Part shown: piece after piece, positions 20,912-32,573 of the stretch
How positions within the stretch are numbered: the first letter of the stretch is position 1
How the letters are laid out: each line of letters opens with the position of its first letter
Assembly (NCBI GenBank): GCA_018340375.1
Contig: JAFFJZ010000006.1
Span: forward strand, 19,353,501 to 19,417,500
Length of the DNA stretch: 64,000 bases
Direction of reading: 5' to 3'
DNA from: Gonatopus flavifemur
Taxonomy: Eukaryota; Arthropoda; Insecta; Hymenoptera; Dryinidae
Notes under the pieces: model-generated
The model's database searches: none
Seen by the model: the letters and a program-made list of their open reading frames with translations, nothing else
Told to the model about the DNA's origin: nothing
Translations under genes and position numbers: made by a program

Positions 20912-21162
20912 CACGGAGAAAAAAGGAATTCGATGAGACAACAGAATCTACTTTCGCTGATGCAATGACAGCACACTAGTTGTTATCACTAGAACAGCAA
21001 ATTCTCAACTATGACAGGGAAAAATGTTTGCGCCGTCAGTAAATTTCGGCATCAGAATAGCAAACAAATTCTACTGGAGAAGTCAACATTTGTTGCTGTC
21101 ATAGTTAACCAGATTACTCTGATAGCAAATGAATTGCTGTCACAGCGACTTTATTTTCCCCG
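20912..21162. mobile_element. GCTG/CAGC MITE with TA TSD
   Basis: It starts CACGGAGAAAAAAGGAATTC and ends in ACTTTATTTTCCCCG followed by TA; TA is also at 20910-20911. Length is 251 bp. Blocks TTCGCTGATGCAATGACAGC, AGAATAGCAAACAAATTCT, TTGTTGCTGTCATAGTTAAC and GAATTGCTGTCACAGCGA are intact. Confidence 0.85.
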
Positions 21163-22451
21163 TATGATACCACATAATTATATTTGTTTCTTCTTGCATC
21201 CAAGGTTTTTCCTCTGCCCTTCGTATCGCATAAAACACCTGCTAACATATCAGACGTTTACCAGGAACCTCTCGAACAAAGCAGAATGTTAAGTAAGATT
21301 TCATACCGTCTGGGTCGTTGATGTGTCCTTGTGACAATACCAAACTATAACCCATTTACATTTCCGAAATTCTTTCATGAAACCAAAGATCATTGACCTT
21401 GCGAATTTCTGTTTTCAAAACTTGGAAACTTCTTCATACATTAAACATGTTTCCAACTTTGCACGAACGTATTATATTCCCTTAATAAGTTCAAGATAAA
21501 TCACAGGATCAATCGGAAGCCCACAACATACTTCTTTTTAGCGAAGGTAAAATTAACGACGACAATTCTCAGCTTTGTATTTTGCGATTCCGGCGAGTAC
21601 CAAACCAGTCCGAGGAATACCAATTTTTTCGACTAGACGCTATGCGTGTCTAAATAAATCACAATCAAATTATCATAATTCATTCACATAAATTGATAGA
21701 GAGTTATGTTTTTATTTTATTTCCTTTTTATTATCTATTATCCCTCCTTATTAGATACAACTATATCCGTTAATAATAAAAGAGACGATGACACCGAGCG
21801 AGTAGCGCTCGCAAGGGACAAATTTGCATGGAAATCATTTCATTTGGACGTATCACGAAAATGAGATGTACGGGAGATAATTTCGACGATGATTACTTAG
21901 CGAAAATCTACACACGCGTGTTTATATCGACGTTATCTCGAAGGAAGCCATCCTGCCGTTACGGGTTAGGTAACTCGATGGTCAACCCACTGCTTGCTAT
22001 ACCGTCGTGACACGAGAGCGCGTATTGCCGCAAGGATTTGATATCCATATTCATGACCTCGATTGTATCTTTCGTTGTACTCGCGAATATATGTGCTGAA
22101 CAAACGTTCCCGATTCAAAAAGGATTCTATTCAAAGAAGAAAAAAACCTCTGGCGATTTTTATGTCGGGTTTAGGTGGTATAAAATGTGATAAACTTGTT
22201 TTTTGAATTGGTCGATCCGAACGATTGGTACTTTTGTTCAAAACATCTTATAAATACTGTACTTTCCATGTAAAAATTTAGCGATTATTCCGCAGATGCT
22301 GACATCGAGCGATGGGTAATAAAGTATCGAAAAACGGTTTGAAGATTTAAAAGAACAGAATTGTTGGAAGTATTCGAACGTGCGAGTGCAGTACTGATGC
22401 GGTTCATATTCTTCGTGGAAATTTCAGGTCTTTTTCGTCGTTACGTCAGAA
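21163..22451. other. Unassigned stretch, no gene recognised
   Basis: No match to the repeats above and no recognisable coding exon. The 60-codon frame at 21828-22010 and others look fortuitous. Confidence 0.4.
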
Positions 22452-22782
22452 TTGAACAAGTTTGCCGGGGACAGCAAACTATTTCCCAGACAGCACAGAA
22501 AGTTCTCTGGATGTTCTATAAACATAATCTTGGTTCCGCGTGTGTTGGTGCCGAAGGCACATATTTTCCAAATGTTTAGAGTATCTTCGCTTTTGATGCA
22601 CATAAATACGTACCGAGCACGTTCTTTTCATATACTACGGGACGTTCTTTCCGCGTTTTCTAAACGTTGTGAAAACCTTTCCTTGAATACGTCCCAAAAA
22701 CATTGCAAGAAGACATGAATAGAACTAAACGGGACATTTGCATGCTTCTGCGACATACATGCGACGTTTTTGGAACATCATA

Positions 22783-23864
22783 CACAGTAAAAAGTAAATC
22801 TTAATTCCATGATCGACTGATTTTCAGATGAGGCTCAAAATCAGCAATGTTACGATTTCAGCCGTAATATGGGATGAAAAACAGTTATGGCCGTATTAAA
22901 TTCAATTAAACCGGATAATATGCTGATTATCAGCAATGCATATCTTATAGGCAGCCATGTAGAGTTTGATGGATAATTCAGTAAAAAATATCTGAAAATA
23001 AGATTAGAATTCTTTCATTTTCAGTGTTACAATTGTTTATACGTACACATATATATTTGCATATAATTAATGACAGTTTCAATTCAGTCAAATTATTTCA
23101 GGTTTTTGATTTATTATTCAAGGTGTCTAACAAATTCGGTAGCAGTTTGTAATATCACTTTCGTAAAAGCTTGTTATTGGATTTTCCGCACTGTCAATGG
23201 ATTTTTTATGTCGACACTTTCACTTCAACATTACAACACAAATTGGAATTAATTCAAACTTTCGGGGGTATCCACATTTTCACTAATTCTCAGTTCCCGT
23301 GAAATGTTTTCCAAATTTATCTTCGACTCCACACTACACATACCATCAAATTACACTATTATGAAATTATTTATCACATGCGTCGATCGAAACGGTACCG
23401 TAGCGAAGTGGTTAAACGCAAAGGACTAGGACAGGTTATTCCAGCAACAATGTGGGTTCGAATCTCCCGATGAGGGTTAAAGATGTTCAATCTTCAAAAA
23501 CTACGATCATGATATAATTGAATAGTCAACAAGTGAAGTGAATAAATTCACACAACAGGGAACTTTCATTTTGCATTCTCCGAATAAACACAAACAACTT
23601 CCTCATCGTCGATAGGTAACGCTATGTTGAGAAGAACAAAACAAAAAACAATGGACGAACCGATTTATCAGGAACAATTCGCTTTGAATTTCAGTTCAAA
23701 ATCAGTTTTAATTTCAGTTCCATAGGGATCAATGTAAGCTGTATTCTTGTTTGAGTTTGAGAAGGTTTTCCAGTAGCTGACTTTAAGTCTGATGAGTCTT
23801 CTTTCGGCTGCATCTTAAATTCAGCTTATATTTTAACTGGAATCAAGTTTTTCTTTTTACCGTG
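22783..23864 (+). mobile_element. 1082-bp TIR element, copy 2
   Basis: It starts CACAGTAAAAAGTAAATC and ends GTTTTTCTTTTTACCGTG, with TA at 22781-22782 and 23865-23866. It is the inverted near-identical twin of 19668-20749. The 60-codon frame here (23070-23252, plus) translates identically to that of the twin, although no protein family is recognisable. Confidence 0.95.
23394..23480 (+). other. tRNA-like Pol III promoter segment
   Basis: TAGCGAAGTGGTTAAACGC (box A-like) is followed by GTGGGTTCGAATCTCCC (box B-like). It differs from the twin copy by A for G in the second base of box A. It is not foldable as a complete tRNA. Confidence 0.6.
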
Positions 23865-24189
23865 TAGGACGTTATTTGCACGTAATCGAAACGTCCAGAA
23901 AACCTCCCGGTGCTGTATGGGTTGTTATCACAGCAAGCTTATTAGCTACGGCAAGGATTTTTCAACTGTGGCAGCAAAAATGTTTGCTCCTCCATTAAAT
24001 TTTGATATTATTTGTAGAATACCAAACGGATTTTGATGGAGAAGTCAAAATGTTTTGTTACCACCTAAAAAGTCGCTGTCATAGCTAACAAGATTGTCGT
24101 TACAGCGAAAAATTTGCTACTCCGGCAAAATATACCCAGCAAAATCAGACATCGCTATTACAGCGAATTTTTTTTTCTCCGTCGACAAA

Positions 24190-24331
24190 TTTTCTCGCTG
24201 AGGTCCAAGAAAATCATCTGTTGATCCAGCAATTAGGCATTGTAGATATACAAACTACAAGAAAATCTGCTGAATGAGCAAATATCTTGCCGAAGCAGCC
24301 AGATTTTCGCTGTAACAGCGAACGTTTCCAT
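24190..24331. repeat. GCTG/CAGC MITE fragment
   Basis: It contains TTTTCTCGCTGAGG, CTGTTGATCCAGCAATTAGG, GCTGAATGAGC and TTTTCGCTGTAACAGCGAACG. The terminal parts are missing. Confidence 0.6.
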
Positions 24332-25268
24332 GCTGAAAATGAAGCGTTGAAGCGCAAGGGAGGCGTAACGAAAACGCAAGCGAAGAGTCACTTAAAAGTA
24401 ATTTAGGAGGGAATTGGAACAATTTCACGTTTCATTTGTTCCAATATCCGCTTCCTCCACTTTTGGATTTTAACCAGGGTTCGCTAATTCAGCAGAGCGA
24501 GTCTTTTCAATCCGTATTCCAGCAAGACTTTTTACAATCTCAAAAAAATCATTCAAAAATACACGAGCAGACGAAGAAGATTCTGACATTGAGGGATAGT
24601 AAAAAAACGAGAAATATTTTTCCTCAAAAATGAATTCAATGATACATAATCCATCAATAAATGAATAAACGAATATCTATATATAAATATAGTATAGACA
24701 TATCCTTAACATAATGGTCTGTAATCTAAGAACAAACAATTAATTTGATTTATTTGCTCGCTTTCAACAAATCTAGATCAGAACACGTATCTCCCGGGAA
24801 TCTCTTGAAACGTGATTATCATATCACATGACGTAAACATTTTTTATCTGTCTATTACGGTCTATCGATAAATACACTATTCATAATGGGAAGGAATAGA
24901 CGAGAGAGAAAAAAAGGAAGATAAAAAAAACGTTAGTAGACTATTGTGTCTCGTGCATAAGAGTCGAAAAGTAATAGTTTATATAAGAAAAATTGATTAA
25001 AATAAATGGTTCATATTGTGTATAGAGAATTTCGTTCAATTATTTCATCGTTGATATTTCGTAATCATGCCCCTGACATTTCAATGAAATTTCAAAACGT
25101 TGCATCCATAATTAACATCTAAGGTTTCAAAATTTGAAATCTCACGATTCTCAATATCCTCAGAGGAACAGTGGGATGAACTCACAGAAAGAAATAGTTT
25201 GAACCTTGTGAAAAATAAAATTTATTCTCAAACGGAATGTACTTTTCTTACTTATACAAAAGCAATTG
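24332..25268. other. Unassigned AT-rich stretch
   Basis: Nothing recognisable. The longest frame (24436-24633) is glutamine-rich and has no further support. Confidence 0.4.
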
Positions 25269-26528
25269 CCAGGTGTAGAAGTATAAAACCGGAATTTCCC
25301 TATAAATAGCACTAGCAATCAGTTTAGGGATCCTAAGACCACATTTTCAGGACCATCATCTTCCCCTAACAGCTGATGAAGTTTTACAACACAAAACAAT
25401 ATAAGTTCTGTGCTCCCGTAATTGTTTTATAACCTTAAACATGTCGAGTTTGGTGCCTACCAACTACGACCTGCGGACAGCATTGGTTTTTTGTTATCAT
25501 TTGAAGAAAACTGCTGCAGAATCACATCGAATGCTTGTCGAAGCATGCCCTTGGTTAAACACAGTGTTCCGAGTGGTTTGAAAAATTTATAAGTGGTGAT
25601 TTTGACGTGAGAAACGAAGACCGTGGGAAACCACCGAAAAAGTTTGCAGACAACGAATTCCAAGCCTTATTGGATGAAGATGATACTCAAACTCAACAAG
25701 AACTCCCGGATCAACTGAATGTGAAGCAGAAAGCCGTATCCATTCGTTTGAAGGCCATGAGGAAGATTCGGAAAGTGGGAAAATGGGTTCCGCATGAATT
25801 GGAGGAAAGACAGCAAGAAGATCGAAAACTACTTGTGAAATGCTGTTCGACGGATACAAAAGAAAGTCATTTCTCCATCGAATTGTGATAGGTCATGAAA
25901 ATTGGATATATTTTGAGAATCCTGAGTGTCGGAAATCATGGGTGAATCCAGGCGAATCATCGACATCCACCGCAAGACCAAATCGTTTTGGAAAGAAGAC
26001 AATGTTCTGTGTTTGGTGGGATCAGAAGGGTGTGATCTACTATGAGCTGCTCAACACTGATCGCTACCAACAGCAAATGATCGTTTTGAATCGCGCATTG
26101 CATGAAGAACGACTGGAACATGGAAAAAAGCAACACACAGTCATCTAGCTCCATGATAATGCTCCATCACACACATCAAAACGAGTCAGGGAAACGATCG
26201 AGGCGTTCAGTTGGGAGATGCTACCGCATGCGGCTTGTCCTCCAGACTTGGCTCCGTCCCATATCATCATCTGTTTGCATCAATGGGACACGCTCTCGCT
26301 GAACAAAGCTTCAATTCGTGTGAAAATGTGGGAGAATGGCACAATAACTGGTTTACTTCAAAAGAGGAACTGTTTTTTTTGGCGTGGCATTCATAAATCG
26401 ACACGAAAGGTGGGAAAAATGTATAAGCAGCAATGGAGATTATTTCGAGTGGAATATTTTTTATCATTTCCAAACAACAAACGTCTGATTTTTACCAAAA
26501 AATTCCGGTTTCATATTTCTACACTTGG
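25269..26528 (+). mobile_element. Mos1-type mariner, copy 1 (dead)
   Basis: The 5' end CCAGGTGTAGAAGTATAAAA and the 3' end TTTCATATTTCTACACTTGG are inverted repeats of roughly 28 bp. TA follows the 3' end (26529-26530); the 5' flank is TG, a likely mutated TA. At 1.26 kb it is the usual size for a mauritiana-subfamily mariner. The transposase reading frame inside is broken (next entry). Confidence 0.95.
25441..26460 (+). pseudogene. mariner transposase pseudogene, copy 1
   Basis: In life this would be a cut-and-paste DDD/D transposase acting at TA. The initiator ATG is at 25441 and the first 46 residues (MSSLVPTNYDLRT..., FCYHLKKTAAESHRMLVEA) match the N-terminal helix-turn-helix of Mos1-type proteins, then a stop follows near 25578. 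The frame resumes at about 25607 (DDTQTQQELPDQL, KVGKWVPHELEER) and again from 25840 (HRIVIGHENWIYFE, TARPNRFGKKTMFCVWWDQ). The first catalytic Asp (usual GDEKW) is His here (GHENW). An in-frame TAG precedes the second Asp motif (LHDNAPSHT, about 26146-26170). The third Asp (usual APSDY) is His (APSHI). Several frameshifts follow. Certain to be inactive. Confidence 0.95.
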
Positions 26529-26616
26529 TAAGTTTCGCATGTTTTAGAATGATATGAAAGCGGATTGTTCGTCAGAAGAAATTCATGTTTTGTGGTATAC
26601 GAATCCTGTTACAAAA

Positions 26617-26815
26617 ATCCAGCTGGGGTTCCACGTGGATTCCAGATCCGAAATATACCAGCTAAGACTCCACCTCGAATCCAGAATTCCAACTGGATTC
26701 CATGTAGAATTCCCCATTCTAACTGGGATTCCACCTGGAAATGAGGAATCCCAGCTGGAAACGCAGGTAAATTTCGAAGCTGGAATCCACGTCGATTCCC
26801 AGCTGGAATTTGATC
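26617..26815. repeat. CCAGCTGGAATTCC-type repeat block with inverted ends
   Basis: The left end ATCCAGCTGGGGTTCCACGT pairs with the right end ACGTCGATTCCCAGCTGGAAT. Between them are about eight degenerate units built on CCA(G/A)CTGG and GATTCCA(C/T)(G/C)T. Probably another foldback with a minisatellite core. An open frame (26554-26841) runs through and reflects the repeat, not a gene. Confidence 0.65.
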
Positions 26816-29109
26816 AGCAAATGATTTATGAAAGCGAATGAAGTGTTATGTGTCTATTGAGAATGCACAGATTTCATCGATCATTATTCGCTCTTTTAAT
26901 CAACTTATGGCGCCAATGATCTTTGTTTTGGACGAACCACAATTTGTTCCCGTGCAAATTCACATCTTCCGCTTGAAAATTAATGTCTTCAGGGGCTTAG
27001 ACACTGTTAAAGAATCGGGAAATTTACCGAGAAATTCTTCGGTATTTCAGGCAGCGATCAATCACAAGAGAAACACTAAACAAAAAATTTCTCTGGAAAA
27101 TTCTGGAAACCCTTCACTCATCGAACACGTTTTTCACTGGAAATTTCTCTGAATATGTATGAATATCTCTGAGAAACTCTGAATTTGTGTCACAACACTC
27201 AAACTTTCTGAAAAACTATGAACACCTTTAAAATCCTCTGAAAAACTTTGCACCGAAAACCTCAGAGAATTCCGGATAAGCTTTTTCCCCAGAGTTTTAA
27301 AATTTTCACCTACCGTGATCGAGTTAATTAGTGCTCCCCAACGAATACAGTGGGGGCAATGATTATAAATATCGACTCTAAATCATCCTTCCTGAACTTT
27401 TTCCATGAAAGTTAGAAAAGCGATCGTGAAGTTCTAAAGCAAAGAAGAAAACTGGACCATCGAAGGCCCTATCTGCGCCCAGACCACTCCAACTTGAACT
27501 CGAACGAGCCCTCGAAAGCGCCGATTTCCATTTCCACCCGAGAAATTGTAGATGAATGTTGAAATCACAATATTGAACCTCATGAAACAACATCGTCAAA
27601 ATTGACCACAAACTAAACACTCATCATGTATTCACTTAAAATTTCGAAATACGTGAAATAAAATTGTTGGTCATCTTTTTTGGATGCAAAATGATGCAAC
27701 GAACGATCACCCGCGTGTCATCTCTTCATTTACAAGACGATAAAGAAGAAAGAAAAAATCAGAAGATATCTATTTCCGAGAGAACTTTACCTTCGTTATG
27801 AAATCAATTTGGAATACAATTACAACCGGAAGGTCAAATTTGAAATCATCCGAACATTAACTCGAAACGTTCACGATGGTCAACGTGCGGTAGATAAATA
27901 TACATAGCACGTAGTACCTATCAGATAACCAACTTGCACTCGTATCTGAATAAAATTCTTAACTACGTCCGTATTCGTTCAAAGCCTCCTCAAGGTACAA
28001 CCGGTAATGACAACAATCATAATGACGCTCTCGCTGTCTTTGAAATTAGATCAAATGTTTCATCTCAAAGTGATGGGACGTAACTTTACGATTACCATTG
28101 TTATCGATAATCTACCGATCTCTGGGTTGTATACTATAAAACAAAGACATTCTGATTTGTAATTTAAAATACATCGCAGCAGGATTTATATATTATTTTC
28201 TTTTCATTCGAAGATAATGATGACAGGTAATTCTGTGTCGTATTACGACAAACTACTTTATACTTTGATGTGGTGGATGAAAATTCAGGGATCATAACAT
28301 TGTAATAAAATTTTATCTCGTTTATGTTCGTTGTAATTCGTGGAAAAAATATTGCTGCTTTTTTTTTCTTTTAACGTCTGTTCGTGTTTCAATTCTTTTT
28401 CCTATTCGAATTTATGAATATGTTTTCCATTGGGGATTGCGATAATGGTCACTTTGTCGGGCATTTTTTATTGTCTTCTTTTTGTCTTCTTCATTGCATA
28501 CGCGAAGAAGATGTATAGAAATTCAATGATCGCTGATGAATGTATTCAGCAAAAGCGTTGTCCCGTTTGCAATCAGATTTGATAAAATTCATTAAGATTC
28601 GATGGATTGTTCTAATCAAGAATAAAAAATGTATGGTGGGAGTGAATTCATTGTATCAATTGTGAACTCTTTTAGAACTCCTCTGCTATTTGGGAAATAG
28701 TTTACCTTCGTAAATGTTCCGGTATCCTCTTTTTAATCAAAGATATTGATCGCGACATTTCAATGCGTTTGAATGACCCTCTCTTCAATCTTCGCCGTAT
28801 GTTGTGATTAGAAACTTCTAGACAATTTGAATCTCGCAATGGCCGTTCCTTGGTGGTGAATGCAACGTCCTCGCTGTTGATAGCAGGAACGATTAACATA
28901 CAGGAAAGTCAACGATACAAGATAATTTCTCTCCCTCTCTCTCTCTCTGTAATTCAATTTGTCTCATTAACAAGATACGCACTGTTTTTGAGCTGCAATT
29001 ATTAAACTGATCTGTCATGCATTGAAACTTGTAGGAAAACATATTTTGAAAACAGTGGGAAGCTCTCAAATCCGCTAGGAATTGAAGCGTATAAACAGGT
29101 ATATCGACC
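26816..29109. other. Unassigned stretch, partly degenerate repeats
   Basis: 26990-27320 contains many TCTGAAAAACT / TCTCTGAGAAACT units and a CACTGTTAAAGAATCGGG start, perhaps a decayed MITE. 27340-28920 looks single-copy. No exon recognised; the open frames at 27378-27620 (minus) and 28702-28899 (minus) have no known motif. Confidence 0.4.
28928..28949 (+). repeat. CT dinucleotide microsatellite
   Basis: A CT-rich run (CTCTCCCTCTCTCTCTCTCT) with one CC interruption. Confidence 0.9.
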
Positions 29110-29240
29110 CAAGTAGGAATATTCTATTAAATCCTATTACGAATCGTGAAATTTCTGATTGAATATCATTGAAACTCATTTATTTTCTCATTGATCAATG
29201 AGATTTTATAGATTATTGATAACAGGGGAGGTTTAAGACA
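29110..29240 (-). repeat. Dispersed repeat fragment, pair of 13760-13875
   Basis: The minus strand reads CTCCCCTGTTATCAAT, ATAAAATCTCATTGATCAATG, GAGTTTCAATGATATTC, AATCAGAAATTTCACGATTC, GTAATAGGATTTAA, matching the 13.8-kb fragment in order. Origin unknown. Confidence 0.65.
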
Positions 29241-29300
29241 CTCAAAGGGCTCAGGAAATCAAATTTTTTAATGTTCTCGAAGTGTGAATGGTTTGTACAA

Positions 29301-29488
29301 ACGAAACGAGAATTCAAACTCACAAAATTTGATGAATCCTCGATGTTCATCTTCTCGAATGAATGATCTTTCAAATTTTGCAATTGGAAACATCGATCAA
29401 AGAATGTAATGCAGGATTTTGGGTCTTTAACAGCTGAGTATCGAGTGAACGATTCAGACTTCAGCAAATTTCTAGTCCATAAAAGTGT
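29301..29488 (+). repeat. Coding-like dispersed repeat ('SLTAEY'), copy 1
   Basis: One of three copies (others 33828-33950 and 54485-54705). Plus-strand translation gives FDESSMFIFSNE, a stop and a shift, then KHRSKNVMQDFGSLTAEY. Conservation is clearest at the residue level across the three copies, suggesting descent from a mobile protein-coding element; I do not recognise the protein. Confidence 0.55.
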
Positions 29489-29549
29489 CCTCGTTGCGTC
29501 AACATTTTTAATATCACAACAAAACACGTATAGAATTCATTCCCTCGCA

Positions 29550-29787
29550 CTCAGCGGAAAAAACAAGGAGTAGAAAGAAATTTGCTGTGCTAATTTGCTA
29601 ACTATTTGACATCACATCAATCTTGTTAGCTACACAGTGATTTTTTTAGCTGTGGCAGGAAAAATGTTTACTCCTCCAGCAAATTTCCGTCTTATATGTA
29701 GAATAACAGACAAGATTGTTGTCTTAGCGACTAGATTGCTATGCTAGCAAACAATTTTTTGCTTCAGTGAATTTTTTCTCCTCCGTG
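29550..29787. repeat. GCTG/CAGC MITE copy
   Basis: The left end is degraded (CAGCGGAAAAAACAAGGAG). Blocks AATCTTGTTAGCTACACAG, TTTTTTTAGCTGTGGCAGG and ACTCCTCCAGCAAATTTCC follow, and the right end TTTTTTCTCCTCCGTG is at 29787. About 238 bp, the family length. Confidence 0.8.
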
Positions 29788-30791
29788 AAACCCCTGACCA
29801 GTTCTTCGAGTTCGAACTTCGATATCGGCTTTGACAGACTTGCGAAGTATACGTGAGAATCTGATCAACGAAAACCAAAAATCCCGAGTCTCGTTCCTTT
29901 TTGTTGAAATTGCAGCAAAACCAGTTTCTAAGGTCCCGCGTCCGGACCCTTTACATTTATCCACTCGCATACAACACGCGTTATGCACATACTCGAATTC
30001 TTTAATGTTACCATACAAAAGGAAGAAAAATACCACGTTCAAGGTAAATTATATTTCAACTCGTTCATCGTTCGAGAGGTTTCTCTGCACCCGAGGCAAT
30101 AGCGTGTGGCTTGGACAAAGAGAGTAACTTGGAACAAAAGAAAAAAAAATGATTATCTCTTCGCTTGGAATTTGAATTTTGTTTTCGAATACGTCATATA
30201 TACATCTCGTCTCTCGATCGCTGATATTAATAATGTTTGATCGTGGTAATCTGACACAAGTATCTCTGATGTCAAGGCGAACTCCTATCACTCGGATACG
30301 ATAGAAGTGATTGAACCCTCTAAAACCCTCTTGTCTATCGTTCATCTTTCGGCCATTGCTCACGAGAAGCTGCCCTAGCGAAGGTAGGGTGCAGTTTACA
30401 GCTAGACGGAACTGATCCGTATATGTAATGTCTCGGATATCGAAACTGGTTTGACGTGAATGGAAACGTCCAATTGCCATATCGACGTACAAATGATGCA
30501 CACGCTCTGTGACTTGGATAAAAAGAAATGTGGGATTCGAGGACCTTCAACCGCCAAAAAGTCTTCCGTGTGGAAGTAATAAAACGAGTTCTCTCATTCA
30601 GCGCGCAGTATCATACGGGGTTTCATCCACATGCAAAAGGAAGCAACGCGTGGAGCCTTGGACGGCGACAATAACCGATGGATGATCTGTGTTGACATTC
30701 ATCGATTTTAACGCGAATATCGAGATACTTATTCGTTTGTACGAGTTTCCCCAAGACAATCGAAATCAATGACAGAGCGTGGGGATGGATG
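29788..30791. other. Unassigned stretch; long minus-strand frame of unknown status
   Basis: The minus-strand frame at 30049-30501 is 150 codons and, unlike most frames here, overlaps no repeat. Composition is mixed and not low-complexity, but I recognise no domain. It starts with MHHLYVDMAIGRF and ends in a hydrophobic/basic tail. No splice, signal or promoter evidence. Left uncalled as a gene. Confidence 0.3.
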
Positions 30792-31000
30792 CTAACTGAA
30801 ACAGCAAATTCTTCGGTATTGTACACAAAATGGTGAACAAACTTTGCTGGAGGAGTAGACATTTGTTGCTGTCAGTTGTAGCTGGCTGCTATAAGAGCAA
30901 ATTTTTCTGCCGCCATAACTAAAATTCAGCTGCAAGAGTTGATTCCATGTCCGTGTTAGCCATTTTCGTGAGAGGTACACAGCAAAATGAGTTCTCGTAG
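30792..31000. repeat. GCTG/CAGC MITE fragment
   Basis: Contains ACTGAAACAGCAAATTC, AACTTTGCTGGAGGAGTAG, ATTTGTTGCTGTCAGTTG, TGCCGCCATAACTAAAATTC and ACAGCAAAATGAGTTC. The ends are lost. Confidence 0.65.
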
Positions 31001-31804
31001 ATTTTAAACTCCCACCCTACAATGATCCTTCTATAGAATCCATACAATCTCATAATTTATCCTTAAAAATTGTGTTGGATGAATGAACTCGAATGGAGAA
31101 TCGCGAGACTTGTGCTGAATCTTAAATTTCAAGCATCAAAACCGAAGGAATACTTCTTTGTTCTTGTTATTCAAATAAATGCTGTCTCAACCGCTCACAA
31201 TGTATTATCGAGCACTGATTTATATCTCAAGTTTTCATCTATAATAAATTGATATGTGCATACGTTTATTCGTATTGTACATGCATGCATTTGGCTACGC
31301 AAGATTGTACCTTACATGACGCAACCATCGTGGCGGGAAGTTGAAATGAAACTAGTTTTTATTCGATAATTAACCTGCGGTTCGAACTGGAAATGAGAGT
31401 ATAGGCATATCCTTATATTAAATCGGCGACAACGATTATATGTCTATCGAGAGAACGATGATAAGTATCCTTGAAATATACGTATGTATGTTTGCATGTA
31501 CGTATTTTATCAAATGTTACAAAATTTTATAATACTGGCTTCGAAGAGGATTAAATTGCGCTCAATTGCTCGAGCCATCGATGAAAAAGATAACAAGGGA
31601 GGTGAAGAGATGTTTTTTGAATCAATTACAATTTTCGATGATTTATGTTTGTCATTTTCAAACCTGATTAACCGAACTGTTTGTCGTTGATATCAATTTC
31701 ATGTTTTCTCTTTTGAAATGTCATTGTGATAACTTAATTTCAAGTACAATTAAGAGCTGAGGATTGTATCGATTCTGTGATGTAAGCGTTTAAAGGATAC
31801 AAAA
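31001..31804. other. Unassigned stretch
   Basis: AT-rich DNA with short frames only; nothing recognised. Confidence 0.4.
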
Positions 31805-32085
31805 TATACAAGGAAATCTGATTTTGCTAGGTACGTTTTGCTTAAATAGCAAATTTTTTTGTGTGACGGCAATCTATTTGCTATTACGTTGCAATTCTAC
31901 ACCACGACAGCAATGTTTTAGCTGTGGTAACAGAAGATGTTGACTCTTCATGTTGCTCTCTCAGTAATCCAATCAGCGGTGGCAGTGAATTTTCAGCTGG
32001 TTTCGGAGAAAAATTTGTTATTTTATGAAAGATTCTTCGATTTTTTGCGTCGGTGAATGTTTCTTTTCGCATGGACGGCGAAAAA
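31805..32085. repeat. GCTG/CAGC MITE copy, degraded
   Basis: AATCTGATTTTGCTAGGTAC, TTGCTATTACGTTGCA, ACGACAGCAATGTTTTAGC, CTCTCAGTAATCCAATCAG and TTTTCAGCTGGTTTCGG follow family order; the right end TTTTCGCATGGACGG is decayed. Confidence 0.7.
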
Positions 32086-32573
32086 TTGGTGAATTTGTCG
32101 AAAAACTTGTCAATAAGCCAAACAATTATAAATTTGGAAAAAAACATGGGAGGAAAAATTTCGCTGTGACAGTGTTGCCAGAACAGCAACGCGGTTGCTA
32201 GATTTAGCACTATTATAACTTTTATAGCACTGAAATTTCAGGTCCAGCACTGAGCACTATAAATAGCACTTGGATTCGATATCTGGCACTATTTTGAGCT
32301 TCCATATGTTTGAAAAAACCTTCGGTCATTGAAGCGCTTATATATGTGATTTCTTTAAGAACGTGACAAATTCTGAAATTTCATTGAACAGAATTGATTC
32401 TTGAACACTCTCATCAATTCGAATTAGATTCTTTTGTATTTGATTTTGAATTCGTTTTGATGAACCATTCAAACTTCCGCAATATTAAAACCAGCGAATC
32501 GATTTTGTCAATTCCAATTCTGTTTTCATAAGGTTTAGTACGTGTACTTGAAACAGTATCCATGAGATTTTAT

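Larger units (their letters stand above)
22485..23921. mobile_element. CCC...GGG foldback hosting the second 1082-bp element
   Basis: It starts CCCAGACAGCACAGAAAG and ends CCCGGTGCTGTATGGG; TT flanks both sides (22483-22484, 23922-23923). Subterminal TTCTCTGGATGTTC pairs with GAAACGTCCAGAAAA. Net length without the nested element is about 353 bp. Confidence 0.85.
22452..24182. mobile_element. GCTG/CAGC MITE split by a CCC element
   Basis: The left scrap (GCCGGGGACAGCAAACTATT, to 22484) and right part (TTGTTATCACAGCAAGC, TTAGCTACGGCAAGG, CTCCTCCATTAAATTT, AAAAAGTCGCTGTCATAGC, ACCCAGCAAAATCAGA, then TTTTTTTTCTCCGTC) follow family order once 22485-23921 is removed. Confidence 0.75.

Noticed and set aside
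23394..23480. tRNA gene
   Set aside because: A and B boxes are present but the acceptor stem does not pair and the anticodon arm is not convincing; it also sits inside a transposon present twice.
26554..26841. 95-codon frame with repeated ESQLE/GIHVDS words
   Set aside because: The peptide repeat is the translation of the CCAGCTGGAATTCC repeat block, with inverted ends, so it is not a protein repeat gene.
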